DNA from: Dietzia sp. NCCP-2495
Lineage (GTDB): Bacteria; Actinomycetota; Actinomycetes; Mycobacteriales; Mycobacteriaceae
Direction: 5' to 3'
Length of the DNA: 64,000 bases
NCBI RefSeq assembly: GCF_026011735.1
Contig: NZ_BRVN01000002.1
Location: 372,001 to 436,000, forward strand
Part shown: one piece after another, positions 1 through 9,829 of the stretch
How positions within the stretch are numbered: the first letter of the stretch is position 1
Layout: each line of letters begins with the position of its first letter
Notes under the pieces: generated by a model
What the model was told of the DNA's origin: nothing
What the model saw: the letters and a program-made list of their open reading frames with translations, nothing else
Databases searched by the model: none
Translations under genes and position numbers: made by a program

Positions 1-1
1 G

Positions 2-1057
2 TCAGCTGTAGAGGTGGAAGCGCTGCCAGCGGCGGCGGACCTCGTCGGCCGAGCCGTCCGTGGTGCCCAGGAGTGCGGCCAGCAGGACGCGCGCCTGGCC
101 GGAACGGAGGTAACCGCAGCTGAGCACGCCGAGCTTGGCGAGTTCGGCGCCCCCGCCCGCGCCACCGTACGTCGGTTCCGCCTCGCCGCGGGGGACACGG
201 GTACCGGCCACCACCACGACATCGGGGTGCTCGGTGGCGAGCTCCCGCACGGCCGCGGCGACGAGCGGCGGCAGGTTCCCGGAACCCGTGCCTTCGAGGA
301 CGAGTCCGCGGGCTCCGGCCTCGACGCAGGCACGCAGCGCCACAGCGTCGGACCCCGGCGGGCAGGCCACCACGTCGACCCGGACGTCGGCGAACGAGGC
401 CCGTCCGCCCAGCAGCGGACGCTCCAGCTCGGGCGGCAGCCCCTCGACGGGGTGTTCGGGGGAGTTGCGGGCAAAGGCGACGGGGTCGGTGGTGTGCCAC
501 TTGCGTACCCCGCGGGCCTGCAGGATCGCGCGACCGAGGACCACGAGCACGCCCAGCTCCCGCGAGACGGGGTCCGCGGCCAGGAGGACGGCGTCTAGCA
601 GGTTCGCGGGGCCGTCGGCCTCGGGGTGGTCGGCGGCGAGCTGGGCTCCGGTGATGGCGATCGGGCGCGGATCGCGGTGGTGGAGGTCCAGCGCCATCGC
701 GGTCTCCTCGAGCGAGTCGGTGCCGTGGGCGATCACCACACCGGTCACCGACTCATCGGAGAGGACTTCCGCCACGGCATCGAGGAGGGTGTCCCATTCC
801 CGAGGCCCGAAGGCGGAGGAATCGCCGTCCAGCACCGACCGCACGCTGAGGCGGATCTCGTCCGGGATCACGGACTTCAAGCCCTCGATCATGGCGGTCG
901 CGGCCGCCTCGGAGTCGCCCGCGTGGACGGTCCCGTCCGGGGTCGTGGAGGCCATGATCGTGCCTCCGGTGGTGCAGATCACGACATGGGGGGTGTCTGT
1001 GCTGGTCTCTGCGTTGTTCACCCGGTCCACAGTGGTGGTCGCACGGCCCGTCGTCAA
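2..1057 (-). CDS. ansA: L-asparaginase
   Basis: Cytoplasmic L-asparaginase (asparagine to aspartate plus ammonia), 351 aa, complete. Both family signatures are visible: the first catalytic threonine loop CTTGGTIMAS at about residues 28-37 and the second motif AHGTDSLEET at about 110-119, which carries the second Thr and the Asp of the active site. TGAQ near residue 136 also fits the family. Length is normal. No signal peptide is seen. The start is uncertain: the longest form begins at a TTG, and in-frame GTG codons a few residues later (before DRVNN, about position 1030) are alternatives, because conserved sequence begins only near residue 24. It diverges from the lipoprotein gene at 1163. 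Confidence 0.93.
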   Translation of the reverse strand: MTTGRATTTVDRVNNAETSTDTPHVVICTTGGTIMASTTPDGTVHAGDSEAAATAMIEGLKSVIPDEIRLSVRSVLDGDSSAFGPREWDTLLDAVAEVLSDESVTGVVIAHGTDSLEETAMALDLHHRDPRPIAITGAQLAADHPEADGPANLLDAVLLAADPVSRELGVLVVLGRAILQARGVRKWHTTDPVAFARNSPEHPVEGLPPELERPLLGGRASFADVRVDVVACPPGSDAVALRACVEAGARGLVLEGTGSGNLPPLVAAAVRELATEHPDVVVVAGTRVPRGEAEPTYGGAGGGAELAKLGVLSCGYLRSGQARVLLAALLGTTDGSADEVRRRWQRFHLYS

Positions 1058-1162
1058 CCACCGGGGCCGTCAGGGATGGAACAATGACGCAATCGCGGCC
1101 CGAGAGCCGCACCGGTCCCGGTACGCGACACCGGAACCGCACATTCGACGAAAGGACCACGA

Positions 1163-1651
1163 GTGAGTCTTCGACGGACTATCGCCGCTGTCTCCCTGTC
1201 CGCTTTCGCCCTGGCCGGGCTCGCCGCCTGTGGCGAGGAGGAGAATGGGCGGGAGACCGCGCCTCCGCCCACCACGAGCGCTCAGGAAGCGGCGATCCCG
1301 ACCGCCGAGGATCTCTCGCTGCTGCTCGAGCAGGCCTCCGACCCGGCGGTCCCGGTGGAGCAGAAGGTCAACCTGGTCGAGGGTGGCGCCGAGGCGCCCG
1401 AGATCTTCGACCAGATCGCGGCGCTCAAGGCGGAGAAGGGCGCCACCGTGGTCATCACCGGTGTCGCGGAGGGCGACATCCCGGGCACCCTCATCGCCAA
1501 CGCGGTGATCCAGCAGCCCGGTCAGGAGGACATCAACGTCCAGGCCCAGTTCATCAAGCAGGGCACCGACTGGATGCTGCAGAAGTCCTTCGCCTGCGCG
1601 CTGATCACCAACGCCGGTCTGCAGCCGCCGGCCACCTGCGCGGCTGCCTGA
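1163..1651 (+). CDS. Mtb12-like lipoprotein
   Basis: Small lipoprotein, 162 aa. The N-terminus is a lipoprotein signal: basic residues, a hydrophobic stretch, then LAGLAACGE with Cys about residue 23 as lipidation site. The mature part resembles the mycobacterial low-molecular-weight antigen Mtb12/CFP-2 family: an LSLLLEQASDPAVPVEQK-type segment followed by NLVEGG, matching the family's LTSLLNxLADP...LVEGG pattern, and a late G-x-DWMLQKS resembling the family's WMLSR ending. The family has an NTF2-like fold and unknown function. Start GTG at 1163 has GAAAGGA upstream. It ends exactly one base before the convergent gene at 1652, so the two stop codons abut. Confidence 0.85.
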   Translation: MSLRRTIAAVSLSAFALAGLAACGEEENGRETAPPPTTSAQEAAIPTAEDLSLLLEQASDPAVPVEQKVNLVEGGAEAPEIFDQIAALKAEKGATVVITGVAEGDIPGTLIANAVIQQPGQEDINVQAQFIKQGTDWMLQKSFACALITNAGLQPPATCAAA

Positions 1652-2662
1652 TCAGTCCGCTCCGGCGAACCGGAGCACCGAGTCCTCGTCGTAGGTCGTG
1701 CGCTTCCCCGTGGAGGGGTCGACGTACACGGCCCGCGTCGAGGACTCGGTCGTTCCGTCGGCGGGCAGTGCCGCACGGAGGTCCACCGTCAGCTCGCCGG
1801 ACCCGGTGATCTCGTAGGTCTCCACGTCCAGGGACACATCGGGTCCGCCGTCGGGTGCCGGAGCGGTCAGGGTGTCGGAGGGGTCCGGAGCGCTCTGGTC
1901 GAGGCGGACGGTCGCCACGTCACCGTCGAGTGAGAGCAGCTCGTAGGTGGTGACCCGCGTCGGGGCCACCGCGTCGTCGACCTGTCGGGTCACGGTCCAG
2001 CGGGCGCCCTCGCCGATCGCCTCGGTCGGGAAGACGACGGTCGCGTCCGAGATGGCGTTGGCGGCGATCTCCACCGCCGCACGGGCGACGTCGGTCGCGT
2101 CGGCGGGCGCGGCCAGGCCGAGCTCGCGCACGATCCCGTCGGGCCCCCGGGTCCACGTCACCGTGAACCCGGGTGCCGTGGAGAACTGGGCGGCGCGGAG
2201 CTCGTCCACGGACGTGAACTCGCGGACGGTCGCCGAGGCGCGCTGGGCCCCGTCCACGTCGGGTTCGGACCGGCCCTCGAGGGTGAGGGTCTGCGCGGGG
2301 GTCTCGTCCACGCGGGCCTGGGCGCCCGGTACCTCGGTCCGCGCGGTGCCCGACTGGGTCACCTCGACCGTCGCCGGCTCGCGGGACGGGGCGTAGGTGA
2401 GGACCCGGCGTTCACCGGCACCCGGCTCCACCAGCTCCACCTCGGGGGCGGGACCGGGATCGACCGCGACCTCCGCCTCGAGGGACGTCTCGCCCGCGGC
2501 GGCGGACTCGCCGCCGGCACCGGCGGCGGGATCCGGGGAATCGGAGTCACCGCAGGCCGCGGCACCGGCCAACAGGGATGCCGTCAGGACGGCGCCGACG
2601 AGCCGGCGGCCACGGACGGCGACGAGCGGACGGGCGGGGAGACGCTTCGATCGGGGATCCAC
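1652..2662 (-). CDS. Lipoprotein of unknown function
   Basis: Exported lipoprotein, 336 aa from the GTG at 2662. An Arg-rich N-terminus precedes a hydrophobic helix and the lipobox LLAGAAACGDS (Cys about residue 36), then an acidic, Ala/Gly/Glu-rich linker. The rest is a beta-rich domain; the segment FPTEAIGEGARWTV recalls the P-x-x-x-(I/V)GxGAxW pattern of DUF6263-like proteins, which is only a weak resemblance. No catalytic motif is seen. The GTG start is favoured because the signal peptide begins just after it and a TAGGCT hexamer lies 7 nt upstream (leaderless pattern). Divergent from lspA. Confidence 0.8.
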   Translation of the reverse strand: MDPRSKRLPARPLVAVRGRRLVGAVLTASLLAGAAACGDSDSPDPAAGAGGESAAAGETSLEAEVAVDPGPAPEVELVEPGAGERRVLTYAPSREPATVEVTQSGTARTEVPGAQARVDETPAQTLTLEGRSEPDVDGAQRASATVREFTSVDELRAAQFSTAPGFTVTWTRGPDGIVRELGLAAPADATDVARAAVEIAANAISDATVVFPTEAIGEGARWTVTRQVDDAVAPTRVTTYELLSLDGDVATVRLDQSAPDPSDTLTAPAPDGGPDVSLDVETYEITGSGELTVDLRAALPADGTTESSTRAVYVDPSTGKRTTYDEDSVLRFAGAD

Positions 2663-2669
2663 GGCGTCG

Positions 2670-2675
2670 AGCCTA
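2670..2675 (-). promoter_or_regulatory. Putative -10 hexamer, leaderless start
   Basis: On the minus strand TAGGCT is followed by 7 nt and then the GTG start at 2662, with no ribosome binding site between. Transcription would begin at or next to the start codon. Confidence 0.5.
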
Positions 2676-2719
2676 GAGGGTCGCCCACCCGCGTCACGCG
2701 GCCCGGCGATCACATCAGG

Positions 2720-2725
2720 GATACT
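2720..2725 (+). promoter_or_regulatory. Putative -10 for lspA
   Basis: GATACT ends 7 nt before the lspA ATG at 2733, and no Shine-Dalgarno sequence is present. This is the same geometry as at several other genes in the window. Confidence 0.45.
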
Positions 2726-2732
2726 GGGCACC

Positions 2733-3416
2733 ATGACAGACACGGGCGGCACACGGTCGGACGCGGCGGAGCGTTCACCAGGGGACGCCGGGCGCAGCAC
2801 CACGGCGTCCGGGTACTTCAGGGCCGGGCCCGTGGTGATGCTCGTGATCGCGGTGATCGTGGTCGTGGCGGACCAGGCCGCCAAGATCCTCGCCGTGGCA
2901 CGGATGGAGCCGGGCCGACCCATCGAGCTGATCGGGGAGTCCGTCCGCCTGGTCCTCATCCGCAATCCCGGTGCGGCGTTCTCCCTGGGCACCGACCTCA
3001 CGCCGGTGTTGTCCGTCGTGGCGATGCTCGTGGTGCTCGGACTGGTGTGGTTCTCCCGCCGTGTCCACTCCCGCTGGTGGGCGTGGGGCCTGGGCCTCAT
3101 CCTCGGTGGTGCCGCCGGCAATCTCGTGGACCGGATCTTCCGGGATCCCGGCGCGCTCCACGGTCACGTCGTGGACTACATGGCCGTGGGCTGGTGGCCG
3201 GTGTTCAACATCGCCGACGCCTCCCTGGTCACCGGTGTGATCGTCATCGCCGTCGCCGTCCTGCGCAATCTCGACTACGACGGCACGAAGGTGGGCGAGC
3301 TGGCCGAGGAACCGAAGTCCGTGGGCGCGAAGACCGAGGTTCCGAAGTCCGAGGTCCCGAAGTCAGTGGCCCCGAAGACCGCCGGCGCGAAGACCGACGA
3401 GGTCGCCGATGAGTGA
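2733..3416 (+). CDS. lspA: Lipoprotein signal peptidase II
   Basis: Signal peptidase II, an integral membrane aspartyl protease that cleaves the signal peptide of prolipoproteins after Lgt has lipidated the Cys. 227 aa with four predicted membrane helices (about 33-50, 88-107, 115-130, 160-178). Family motifs are clear: RNPGAAFSL (78-85), [11 protein letters not shown] with catalytic Asp133, and FNIADASL with catalytic Asp162. The C-terminus has an unusual 40-residue hydrophilic tail rich in Lys, Pro and Glu with PKS/PKT repeats. The ATG at 2733 is chosen because homology starts shortly after it. It overlaps the pseudouridine synthase gene by 8 nt, so the two are probably cotranscribed. Confidence 0.95.
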   Translation: MTDTGGTRSDAAERSPGDAGRSTTASGYFRAGPVVMLVIAVIVVVADQAAKILAVARMEPGRPIELIGESVRLVLIRNPGAAFSLGTDLTPVLSVVAMLVVLGLVWFSRRVHSRWWAWGLGLILGGAAGNLVDRIFRDPGALHGHVVDYMAVGWWPVFNIADASLVTGVIVIAVAVLRNLDYDGTKVGELAEEPKSVGAKTEVPKSEVPKSVAPKTAGAKTDEVADE

Positions 3417-4335
3417 GGTCCGCACGTTCCCCGTCCCCGACGGCCTCGACGGTATGCGGGTCGACGCCGGGATCTCCCGACTGCTGGGGATCTCCCGTAC
3501 CGCGGTGGCGGACCTGGCCTCCGAGGGCAAGGTCCTGCTCGACGGCCGATGTGTCGGCAAGTCGGACAAGCTCACGGGGATGAGCTGGATCGAGGTCGAG
3601 ATGCCTGCCCCCCGCGCCGAGCCCGCGATCGTCGCGGAGCCGGTGGAGGGCATGGCCGTCGTGTACGCGGACAACGACATCGTCGTCGTCGACAAGCCCG
3701 TCGGCGTCGCCGCCCACCCCTCGGTCGGCTGGACCGGGCCCACGGTGATCGGCGGCCTCGCCGCCGCCGGGTACCGGATCTCCACCTCCGGCCCGCCGGA
3801 GCGCAAGGGGATCGTCCACCGCCTCGACGTGGGCACCTCGGGACTGATGGTGGTCGCCGCGTCGGAGCGCGCCTACACACTTCTCAAGCGGGCGTTCCGC
3901 GACCGGACCGTCGACAAGACCTACCACGCGCTGGTCCAGGGCCACCCGGATCCGCTGTCTGGGACCATCGATGCGCCGATCGGGCGGCACAACTCGTCGG
4001 ACTGGCGGTTCGCCGTGACCTCGGACGGCAAACCGTCGATCACCCACTACGACACCCTCGAGGCCCACCAGGCCGCGACCCTCGTCGAGGTCAAGCTCGA
4101 GACCGGTCGCACGCACCAGATCCGCGTGCACTTCTCGGCGCTGCACCATCCGTGCGCGGGCGACCCGACCTACGGTGGGGACCCCGTCCTCGCCAAGCGC
4201 CTCGGGCTCGACCGGCAGTGGCTCCACGCCGTCCGCCTCGGCTTCGAACACCCCGGGACCGGATCGTTCGTCGAGTTCAGCAGCGACTACCCCGACGACC
4301 TCCAGCACGCACTGGACCTCCTGCGCTCCGCATGA
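3409..4335 (+). CDS. RluA/RluD family pseudouridine synthase
   Basis: Pseudouridine synthase of the RluA/RluD family that modifies uridines in 23S rRNA or tRNA, 308 aa. The order is an N-terminal S4 RNA-binding domain (about 12-60) and then the catalytic domain with [13 protein letters not shown] at 134-145, where Asp140 is the catalytic residue. Later, [11 protein letters not shown] is the second family signature. It lies next to lspA, a pairing common in bacteria, where the gene is usually called rluD or ylyB. The exact target uridines cannot be read from the sequence. Start ATG overlaps lspA; the stop overlaps the next ATG (ATGA). Confidence 0.94.
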   Translation: MSEVRTFPVPDGLDGMRVDAGISRLLGISRTAVADLASEGKVLLDGRCVGKSDKLTGMSWIEVEMPAPRAEPAIVAEPVEGMAVVYADNDIVVVDKPVGVAAHPSVGWTGPTVIGGLAAAGYRISTSGPPERKGIVHRLDVGTSGLMVVAASERAYTLLKRAFRDRTVDKTYHALVQGHPDPLSGTIDAPIGRHNSSDWRFAVTSDGKPSITHYDTLEAHQAATLVEVKLETGRTHQIRVHFSALHHPCAGDPTYGGDPVLAKRLGLDRQWLHAVRLGFEHPGTGSFVEFSSDYPDDLQHALDLLRSA

Positions 4336-5075
4336 CAGCCGCCGCACGGGTGGCGAAGGTCGCCGGTGTGGGCCTGGTGATCGTGCTCGCGCTGGTGGTG
4401 ATCCTCACCGCCCTGCGGACCGAACTGCCGCGCTCCGCGGGCGTGATGACCGACGCCGTGGGCCCCGAGTCCGGCGAGACGATCGCCGCGTACCGGGACC
4501 GCGCCGCCGCGACGCTCACCGTCGGTGGAAGAAGCGACGACGACAACCGGGCGAACGACGACCGGGCGGTCGGCGGCCACCACTGGGCGCTCGTCTCCGC
4601 GGACACGGAGTGGAGCCCGGCCGAGGCCGCGAGGGTCGTGCGGGACCTGCCGAGAGCGTCAGCCCTGATCGTCCGGGTTCCCGTCGATGGGGTGGCCATG
4701 CCCGTCACCGAGTCGGTCGTCGCCGAGCCGGTGGCGGGGGAGGACTCCCGCGTCGCGACGTTCACCCGCGCACTGGAGAGGACCGCTGCGGGGTCCGCGT
4801 CCGCAGCGGCCACGGTTCCGGCCGGGGACAGGGAAGGCCGGAAAGCCGCGCTCACGGCGAGCCGCATCCGGGCCGGCACGCCGGCGATCATCGGGCTCGT
4901 CGTGCGTGGCCCCGCGGACGACCTCCGGGCGATGGCGGACGCGCCCGGCGTCCGTGCGGTCGAGGCGCTGCCCGCCGACGCCGTGTGGGGTCAGTTCGCC
5001 GTGCGCCCGCTCCTGCCGCAGCAGACGGAGGCCGCGGACCCGCTACCCGACGACGCGCCGGTGCCCGACGCCTGA
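4332..5075 (+). CDS. Membrane-anchored protein of unknown function
   Basis: 247 aa. One hydrophobic segment near the N-terminus (about residues 9-25) would anchor the protein with the rest outside or in the periplasm-like space. The remainder is Ala/Asp/Val rich without a motif I recognise; residues about 180-225 have two short alpha/beta-like stretches ([26 protein letters not shown]), which look like a small binding domain. ATG overlaps the stop of the pseudouridine synthase gene (ATGA), so it is translationally coupled to lspA-rlu. Composition matches its neighbours. Confidence 0.75.
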   Translation: MTAAARVAKVAGVGLVIVLALVVILTALRTELPRSAGVMTDAVGPESGETIAAYRDRAAATLTVGGRSDDDNRANDDRAVGGHHWALVSADTEWSPAEAARVVRDLPRASALIVRVPVDGVAMPVTESVVAEPVAGEDSRVATFTRALERTAAGSASAAATVPAGDREGRKAALTASRIRAGTPAIIGLVVRGPADDLRAMADAPGVRAVEALPADAVWGQFAVRPLLPQQTEAADPLPDDAPVPDA

Positions 5076-5223
5076 CGCCGCGGACCCTCTGCCTGGTGAC
5101 TCGCCGCTTCCCTGCGACCCGCCGGCGCCGGACGCCCGACGCCGCGGGGGCGGTGCGCGGGGCTGGGCGGCCGACCAGCCGGGACTAGGGTGGCGCCGTT
5201 GACGGTCGATCGAGGAGGCGTAG

Positions 5224-6177
5224 GTGGGCGGCGGCGAGAGTGTGGACGAAGGCCCCCGACGGCAGAGCGTCGGTACGCCCGCGACCGGCGGAATGGCCGC
5301 GGGAATCGCCGCGTACACGCTCTGGGGGTTCTTCCCCGCGTTCTTCCCGCTCCTCGAACCCGCCGGAGCGGTCGAGATCCTCGCCCACCGGATCATCTGG
5401 TCACTGGTCTTCATGGCGATCGTGCTCACCGTGCTGCGGCGCTGGCGGGAGCTGGCGACCGTGGACCGCGCCTCGTGGGGATGGATCTTCGGCGCTGCGC
5501 TCTTCGTCTCCGCCAACTGGGGCGTCTACGTGTACACGGTCAACGCCGGGAGGGTGACCGAAGCCGCACTCGGCTACACGATCAACCCGTTGGTGAGCGT
5601 GCTCCTCGGCGTCCTGATCTTCCGCGAACGACTCACGCGCCCACAGTGGTTCGCCGTGGCCCTCGCCGTCGTCGCCGTCGGTGTCCTCACGGTCGGGTAC
5701 GGACACTTCCCGTACCTCTCCGTCATCCTCGCGGTGAGCTTCGGCCTGTACGGGGTCTTCAAGAAGAAACTCCGCGTCGATCCGGTCGTCGGCATGACCG
5801 GCGAGGTGGCGGTCACCGCGCCGATCGCCCTCGCGTTCCTGGTGTGGCTCGGGGCCACCGGGGCGGGGACGTTCGCCACCGAGGGGCCCGGACATTCCGT
5901 ACTGCTCGTCGCCTCCGGCCTCGTGACCGTGGTGCCGCTGCTGCTGTTCGCCACCGCCGCGCAGCGGATCCCGCTGGCCACCATCGGCATGCTCCAGTAC
6001 ATCGTCCCGGTGCTCCAGATGGCGTGGGGACTGGTCGTGGTGGGGGAGCAGCTGGACTCCGTCCAGTGGGTCGGATTCGCCCTCATGTGGGCGGCCGTCA
6101 TCGCGTTCACGCTGGCAGGGCGCTCGCCCCGCAGAGGTGTGGCCCGGGAGTCGAGGCCTGTCGTAGATCCGACCTAG
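5224..6177 (+). CDS. rarD: EamA-family transporter RarD
   Basis: Inner-membrane protein of the drug/metabolite transporter superfamily, RarD branch, 317 aa with about ten membrane helices and two EamA repeats. The N-terminal GIAAYTLWGFFPAFFPLL and the early HRIIWS are typical of RarD. In other bacteria RarD was linked to chloramphenicol sensitivity, but substrate and direction are not known here. The GTG start at 5224 is supported by GAGGAGG five to ten bases upstream. The stop overlaps a TAGACT hexamer that may serve dnaE. Confidence 0.9.
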   Translation: MGGGESVDEGPRRQSVGTPATGGMAAGIAAYTLWGFFPAFFPLLEPAGAVEILAHRIIWSLVFMAIVLTVLRRWRELATVDRASWGWIFGAALFVSANWGVYVYTVNAGRVTEAALGYTINPLVSVLLGVLIFRERLTRPQWFAVALAVVAVGVLTVGYGHFPYLSVILAVSFGLYGVFKKKLRVDPVVGMTGEVAVTAPIALAFLVWLGATGAGTFATEGPGHSVLLVASGLVTVVPLLLFATAAQRIPLATIGMLQYIVPVLQMAWGLVVVGEQLDSVQWVGFALMWAAVIAFTLAGRSPRRGVARESRPVVDPT

Positions 6178-6210
6178 ACTGGGCCGGACTAGTCGTAGGA
6201 GGAATGCTGC

Positions 6211-9200
6211 GTGGCCGGTTCCCAGTTCGTGCATCTGCACAATCACACCGAGTTCTCGATGCTCGACGGGATGGCGCAGATCGATCCCCTCTTCGCGGAG
6301 GCGTCCCGACTCGGGATGCCGGCGGTGGGGATGACGGACCACGGCAACATGTTCGGGTCCTCGGACTTCTACAAGCAGGCCAAGAAGGCGGGACTCAAGC
6401 CGATCATCGGCATCGAGGCCTACGTCGCGCCCGAGTCCCGCTTCGAGAAGAAGCGCATCCTGTGGGGCGAGAAGCACCAGAAGAGCGACGATGTCGCGGG
6501 CTCGGGTGCCTACACCCACATGACCATGGTCGCCGAGAACGCCACCGGTCTTCGCAACCTGTTCCGGTTGTCCTCCCTCGCCTCGTACGAGGGGCAGCTC
6601 GGCAAGTGGGCGCGCATGGACGCCGAGATCCTCGCCGAGTACTCGGAGGGCATCATCGCCACCTCCGGCTGCCCGTCCGGGGAGATCCAGACCCGGCTGC
6701 GCCTGGGCCACGTCAAGGAGGCCTACGAGGCCGCGGAGAAGTGGCAGTCCATCTTCGGCAAGGACAACTTCTTCCTCGAACTGATGGACCACGGGATCGA
6801 CATCGAGCGTCGGGTCCGCGAGGACCTGCTCAAGCTCGGTAAGGACCTGGGCATGCCGCCGCTGGTCACCAACGACTGCCACTACGTCACCCGCGACCAG
6901 GCACACGCCCACGAGGCCATGCTCTGCGTGCAGACCGGCAAGACCCTGGCCGATGAGGGACGCTTCAAGTTCGACGGCGACGGGTACTTCCTCAAATCCG
7001 CCGAGGAGATGCGCGCCCAGTGGGACTCGGAGGTCCCCGGCGGGTGCGACAACACGCTGTGGGTCGCCGAACGAGTCCAGCCGTACGACGAGATCTGGAC
7101 GCCGCAGGACCGGATGCCCGTGTTCCCCGTTCCCGAGGGGCACACGCAGGACTCCTGGCTCGCCGAGGAGGTCCAGCGCGGCCTCGAGTGGCGTTTCCCG
7201 AACGGTGTCCCGCAGGAGTACCTCGACCGCGCGAAGTTCGAGCTCGAGGTGATCAAGGGCAAGGGCTACCCCGGCTACTTCCTCGTGGTCGGCGACCTCA
7301 TCGACCACGCCCGGTCGATCGGCATCAAGGTCGGCCCGGGCCGAGGCTCCGCGGCCGGCGCGCTGGTGGCGTACGCGCTCAAGATCACCAACATCGACCC
7401 GATCGAGCACGGCCTGCTCTTCGAGAGGTTCCTCAACCCGGAGCGACCGTCCGCGCCGGATATCGATATCGACTTCGACGACCGCCGCCGTGGCGAGATG
7501 ATCCGCTACGCCTCCGACAAATGGGGCTCGGACAAGATCGCCCAGGTGATCACCTTCGGCACCATCAAGACCAAGGCCGCGATCAAGGACTCGGCTCGCG
7601 TGAACTTCGGTCAGCCCGGTTACGCGATCGCCGACCGGATCACCAAGGCGCTGCCACCGGCGATCATGGCCAAGGACATCCCGCTGTCCGGGATCACGGA
7701 CTCGTCGCACGAGCGGTACGGCGAGGCCGCCGAGGTGCGCTCGCTCATCGAGACCGATCCGGACGTCAAGCGGATCTACGAGACCGCCCGGGGCTTCGAG
7801 GGCATGGTCCGCCAGGCGGGCGTGCACGCGTGCGCGGTGATCATGTCCTCCGAGCCGCTGCTCGACGTGATCCCCATGTGGAAGCGCGCACAGGACGGCG
7901 CCCTCATCACCGGCTGGGACTACCCCTCCTGCGAGGACATCGGCCTGCTCAAGATGGACTTCCTGGGCCTGCGGAATCTCACCGTGATCGGTGACTGCCT
8001 GGAGAACATCAAGCTCAACCGCGGCGAGGAGATCGACCTCGACACGCTGTCGACCGACGATCAGGCCACCTACGACCTGCTCGCCCGTGGCGACACGCTC
8101 GGCGTGTTCCAGCTCGACTCCGGCGGAATGCGCGAGCTGCTCAAGCGCATGAAGCCCACCGGCTTCAACGACATCGTGGCCGCCCTCGCACTCTACCGAC
8201 CCGGGCCAATGGGCATGGGTACGCACTGGAACTACGCCGACCGTAAGAACGGCAAGCAGGAACTGGTGCCGATCCACCCCGAGCTCGAGGAACCGCTTAA
8301 GGACATTCTCGGCGAGACGCACGGCCTGATCGTGTACCAGGAGCAGATCATGGCCATCTCCCGCGAGCTCGCGGGATATACGGCCGGTGAGGCTGACGGT
8401 TTCCGTAAGGCCATGGGTAAGAAGAAGGCCGAGGTGCTGGCCGCCGAGTATGAGAAGTTCTCCGGCGGCATGTTCGAGCGGGGCTTCTCCAAGGACGCCG
8501 TCGACGCACTGTGGGGCACCATCGAGCCGTTTGCCTCGTACGCGTTCAACAAGTCGCACGCCGCCGGCTACGGCCTGGTCTCATTCTGGACCGGCTACCT
8601 CAAGGCCAACTACCCGGCCGAGTACATGGCCGCCCTGCTCACCTCCGTCGGTGACGACAAGGACAAGGCCGCGCTGTACCTGTCCAACTGTCGGCAGATG
8701 GGCATCAAGGTGCTGCCGCCCTCGGTCAACGACTCGCTCACCAACTTCGCGTCGGTGGGCAAGGACATCCGCTTCGGCATGGGCGCGGTGCGCAACGTCG
8801 GAGCCCACGTGGTGGAGTCCGTCGTAGCAGCCCGGGAGGCGAAGGGCGCCTTCACGGACTTCTCCGACTACCTGTCCAAGATCGACCAGACCGCGTGCAC
8901 CAAGAAGGTCACCGAATCGCTCATCAAGGCCGGGGCCTTCGACGCACTCGAGCATCCGCGCAAGGGCCTGTTCCTGATCCACGCAGACGCCGTCGAGTCG
9001 GTGATGTCCACCAAGAAGGCCGAGGCGGTGGGTCAGTTCGACCTGTTCGGCGGGGGAGACGACCCGGGCGAGGACTCGGGCTTCGGCGACGTGTTCGCGG
9101 TGAAGGTCCCCGACGAGGAGTGGGACACCAAGCAGAAGCTCGCGCTGGAACGCGAGATGCTCGGCCTCTACGTCTCGGGTCACCCGCTTGATGGACTCGA

Positions 9201-9759
9201 GGCGTCACTGGAAGCCAAGACGGACACGTCGATCGCGACCATCCACGAGGGCGAACTCGCGCACGGCACGGCGGTGACGATCGGCGGGATCATCTCGGGC
9301 GTCGACCGCCGGGTCAACAAGAACGGTGAGCCGTGGGCGATCGTCACGATCGAGGACTTCAACGGCAGTGTCGAAGTGCTGTTCTTCCCGAAGACCTACC
9401 GGATCGCCGCGATGGACATCGCCGAGGACGCGGTGGTGTTGGTCAAGGCACGCATCAACATCCGCGAGGACCGCGTCTCGGTGTTCGGGGACACACTCGA
9501 GGTGCCGGACCTGGTCGTGGGCGGCAACGGTGCGCCACTGGCCCTGACGCTGCCCACCCGCGTGTGCACCATCGAGACGGTCACCGCGCTCAAGCAGGTG
9601 CTCACCCGGCACCCCGGGCCCTCCGATGTGCACCTGCGACTGGTCAGCGGGGATTCGTCGACGGTGCTGCGCCTGGACGATCACCTGCGGGTCGAGACGT
9701 CGTCGTCGCTCATGGGTGACCTCAAGGCCCTTCTCGGGCCGGGCTGCCTCACCGGCTGA
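6211..9759 (+). CDS. dnaE: DNA polymerase III alpha subunit
   Basis: Replicative polymerase III alpha subunit (DnaE1 type), 1182 aa, full length. The N-terminal PHP domain starts with [15 protein letters not shown] and contains further His/Asp metal ligands such as MTDHGNMFG. The palm has [12 protein letters not shown] at about 415-426, with Asp417 and Asp419 as catalytic metal ligands. A helix-hairpin-helix region and a C-terminal OB fold ([18 protein letters not shown]) follow. GTG start with GTAGGAGG upstream; the ATG at 6203 is out of frame. The gene is conserved over its length, with no sign of the error-prone DnaE2 form. Confidence 0.97.
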   Translation: MAGSQFVHLHNHTEFSMLDGMAQIDPLFAEASRLGMPAVGMTDHGNMFGSSDFYKQAKKAGLKPIIGIEAYVAPESRFEKKRILWGEKHQKSDDVAGSGAYTHMTMVAENATGLRNLFRLSSLASYEGQLGKWARMDAEILAEYSEGIIATSGCPSGEIQTRLRLGHVKEAYEAAEKWQSIFGKDNFFLELMDHGIDIERRVREDLLKLGKDLGMPPLVTNDCHYVTRDQAHAHEAMLCVQTGKTLADEGRFKFDGDGYFLKSAEEMRAQWDSEVPGGCDNTLWVAERVQPYDEIWTPQDRMPVFPVPEGHTQDSWLAEEVQRGLEWRFPNGVPQEYLDRAKFELEVIKGKGYPGYFLVVGDLIDHARSIGIKVGPGRGSAAGALVAYALKITNIDPIEHGLLFERFLNPERPSAPDIDIDFDDRRRGEMIRYASDKWGSDKIAQVITFGTIKTKAAIKDSARVNFGQPGYAIADRITKALPPAIMAKDIPLSGITDSSHERYGEAAEVRSLIETDPDVKRIYETARGFEGMVRQAGVHACAVIMSSEPLLDVIPMWKRAQDGALITGWDYPSCEDIGLLKMDFLGLRNLTVIGDCLENIKLNRGEEIDLDTLSTDDQATYDLLARGDTLGVFQLDSGGMRELLKRMKPTGFNDIVAALALYRPGPMGMGTHWNYADRKNGKQELVPIHPELEEPLKDILGETHGLIVYQEQIMAISRELAGYTAGEADGFRKAMGKKKAEVLAAEYEKFSGGMFERGFSKDAVDALWGTIEPFASYAFNKSHAAGYGLVSFWTGYLKANYPAEYMAALLTSVGDDKDKAALYLSNCRQMGIKVLPPSVNDSLTNFASVGKDIRFGMGAVRNVGAHVVESVVAAREAKGAFTDFSDYLSKIDQTACTKKVTESLIKAGAFDALEHPRKGLFLIHADAVESVMSTKKAEAVGQFDLFGGGDDPGEDSGFGDVFAVKVPDEEWDTKQKLALEREMLGLYVSGHPLDGLEASLEAKTDTSIATIHEGELAHGTAVTIGGIISGVDRRVNKNGEPWAIVTIEDFNGSVEVLFFPKTYRIAAMDIAEDAVVLVKARINIREDRVSVFGDTLEVPDLVVGGNGAPLALTLPTRVCTIETVTALKQVLTRHPGPSDVHLRLVSGDSSTVLRLDDHLRVETSSSLMGDLKALLGPGCLTG

Positions 9760-9816
9760 CCTGTTCCCGTGGTCGCCAGGTGACTGACCGGTTGGCGGCT
9801 GGCGAGGGCACGGTGG

Positions 9817-9822
9817 AACACT
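9817..9822 (+). promoter_or_regulatory. Putative -10 for ilvA
   Basis: AACACT is followed by 7 nt and then the GTG start of ilvA. No Shine-Dalgarno is visible, so a leaderless transcript is likely. Confidence 0.4.
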
Positions 9823-9829
9823 GGACACC

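Noticed and set aside
2397-2732. An N-terminal extension of lspA
   Set aside because: It overlaps the lipoprotein gene on the other strand and adds low-complexity residues; the ATG at 2733 fits the family.
5401-8559. A reading frame of over 1000 codons antisense to dnaE
   Set aside because: It is a mirror of dnaE codon bias in GC-rich DNA. It has no family motif, its composition is unnatural (His/Asp/Arg/Gly runs), and dnaE on the other strand is certain.
9774-9804. Inverted CGCCAG/CTGGCG after dnaE as a terminator
   Set aside because: Six base pairs with a long loop; too weak in DNA of this composition.
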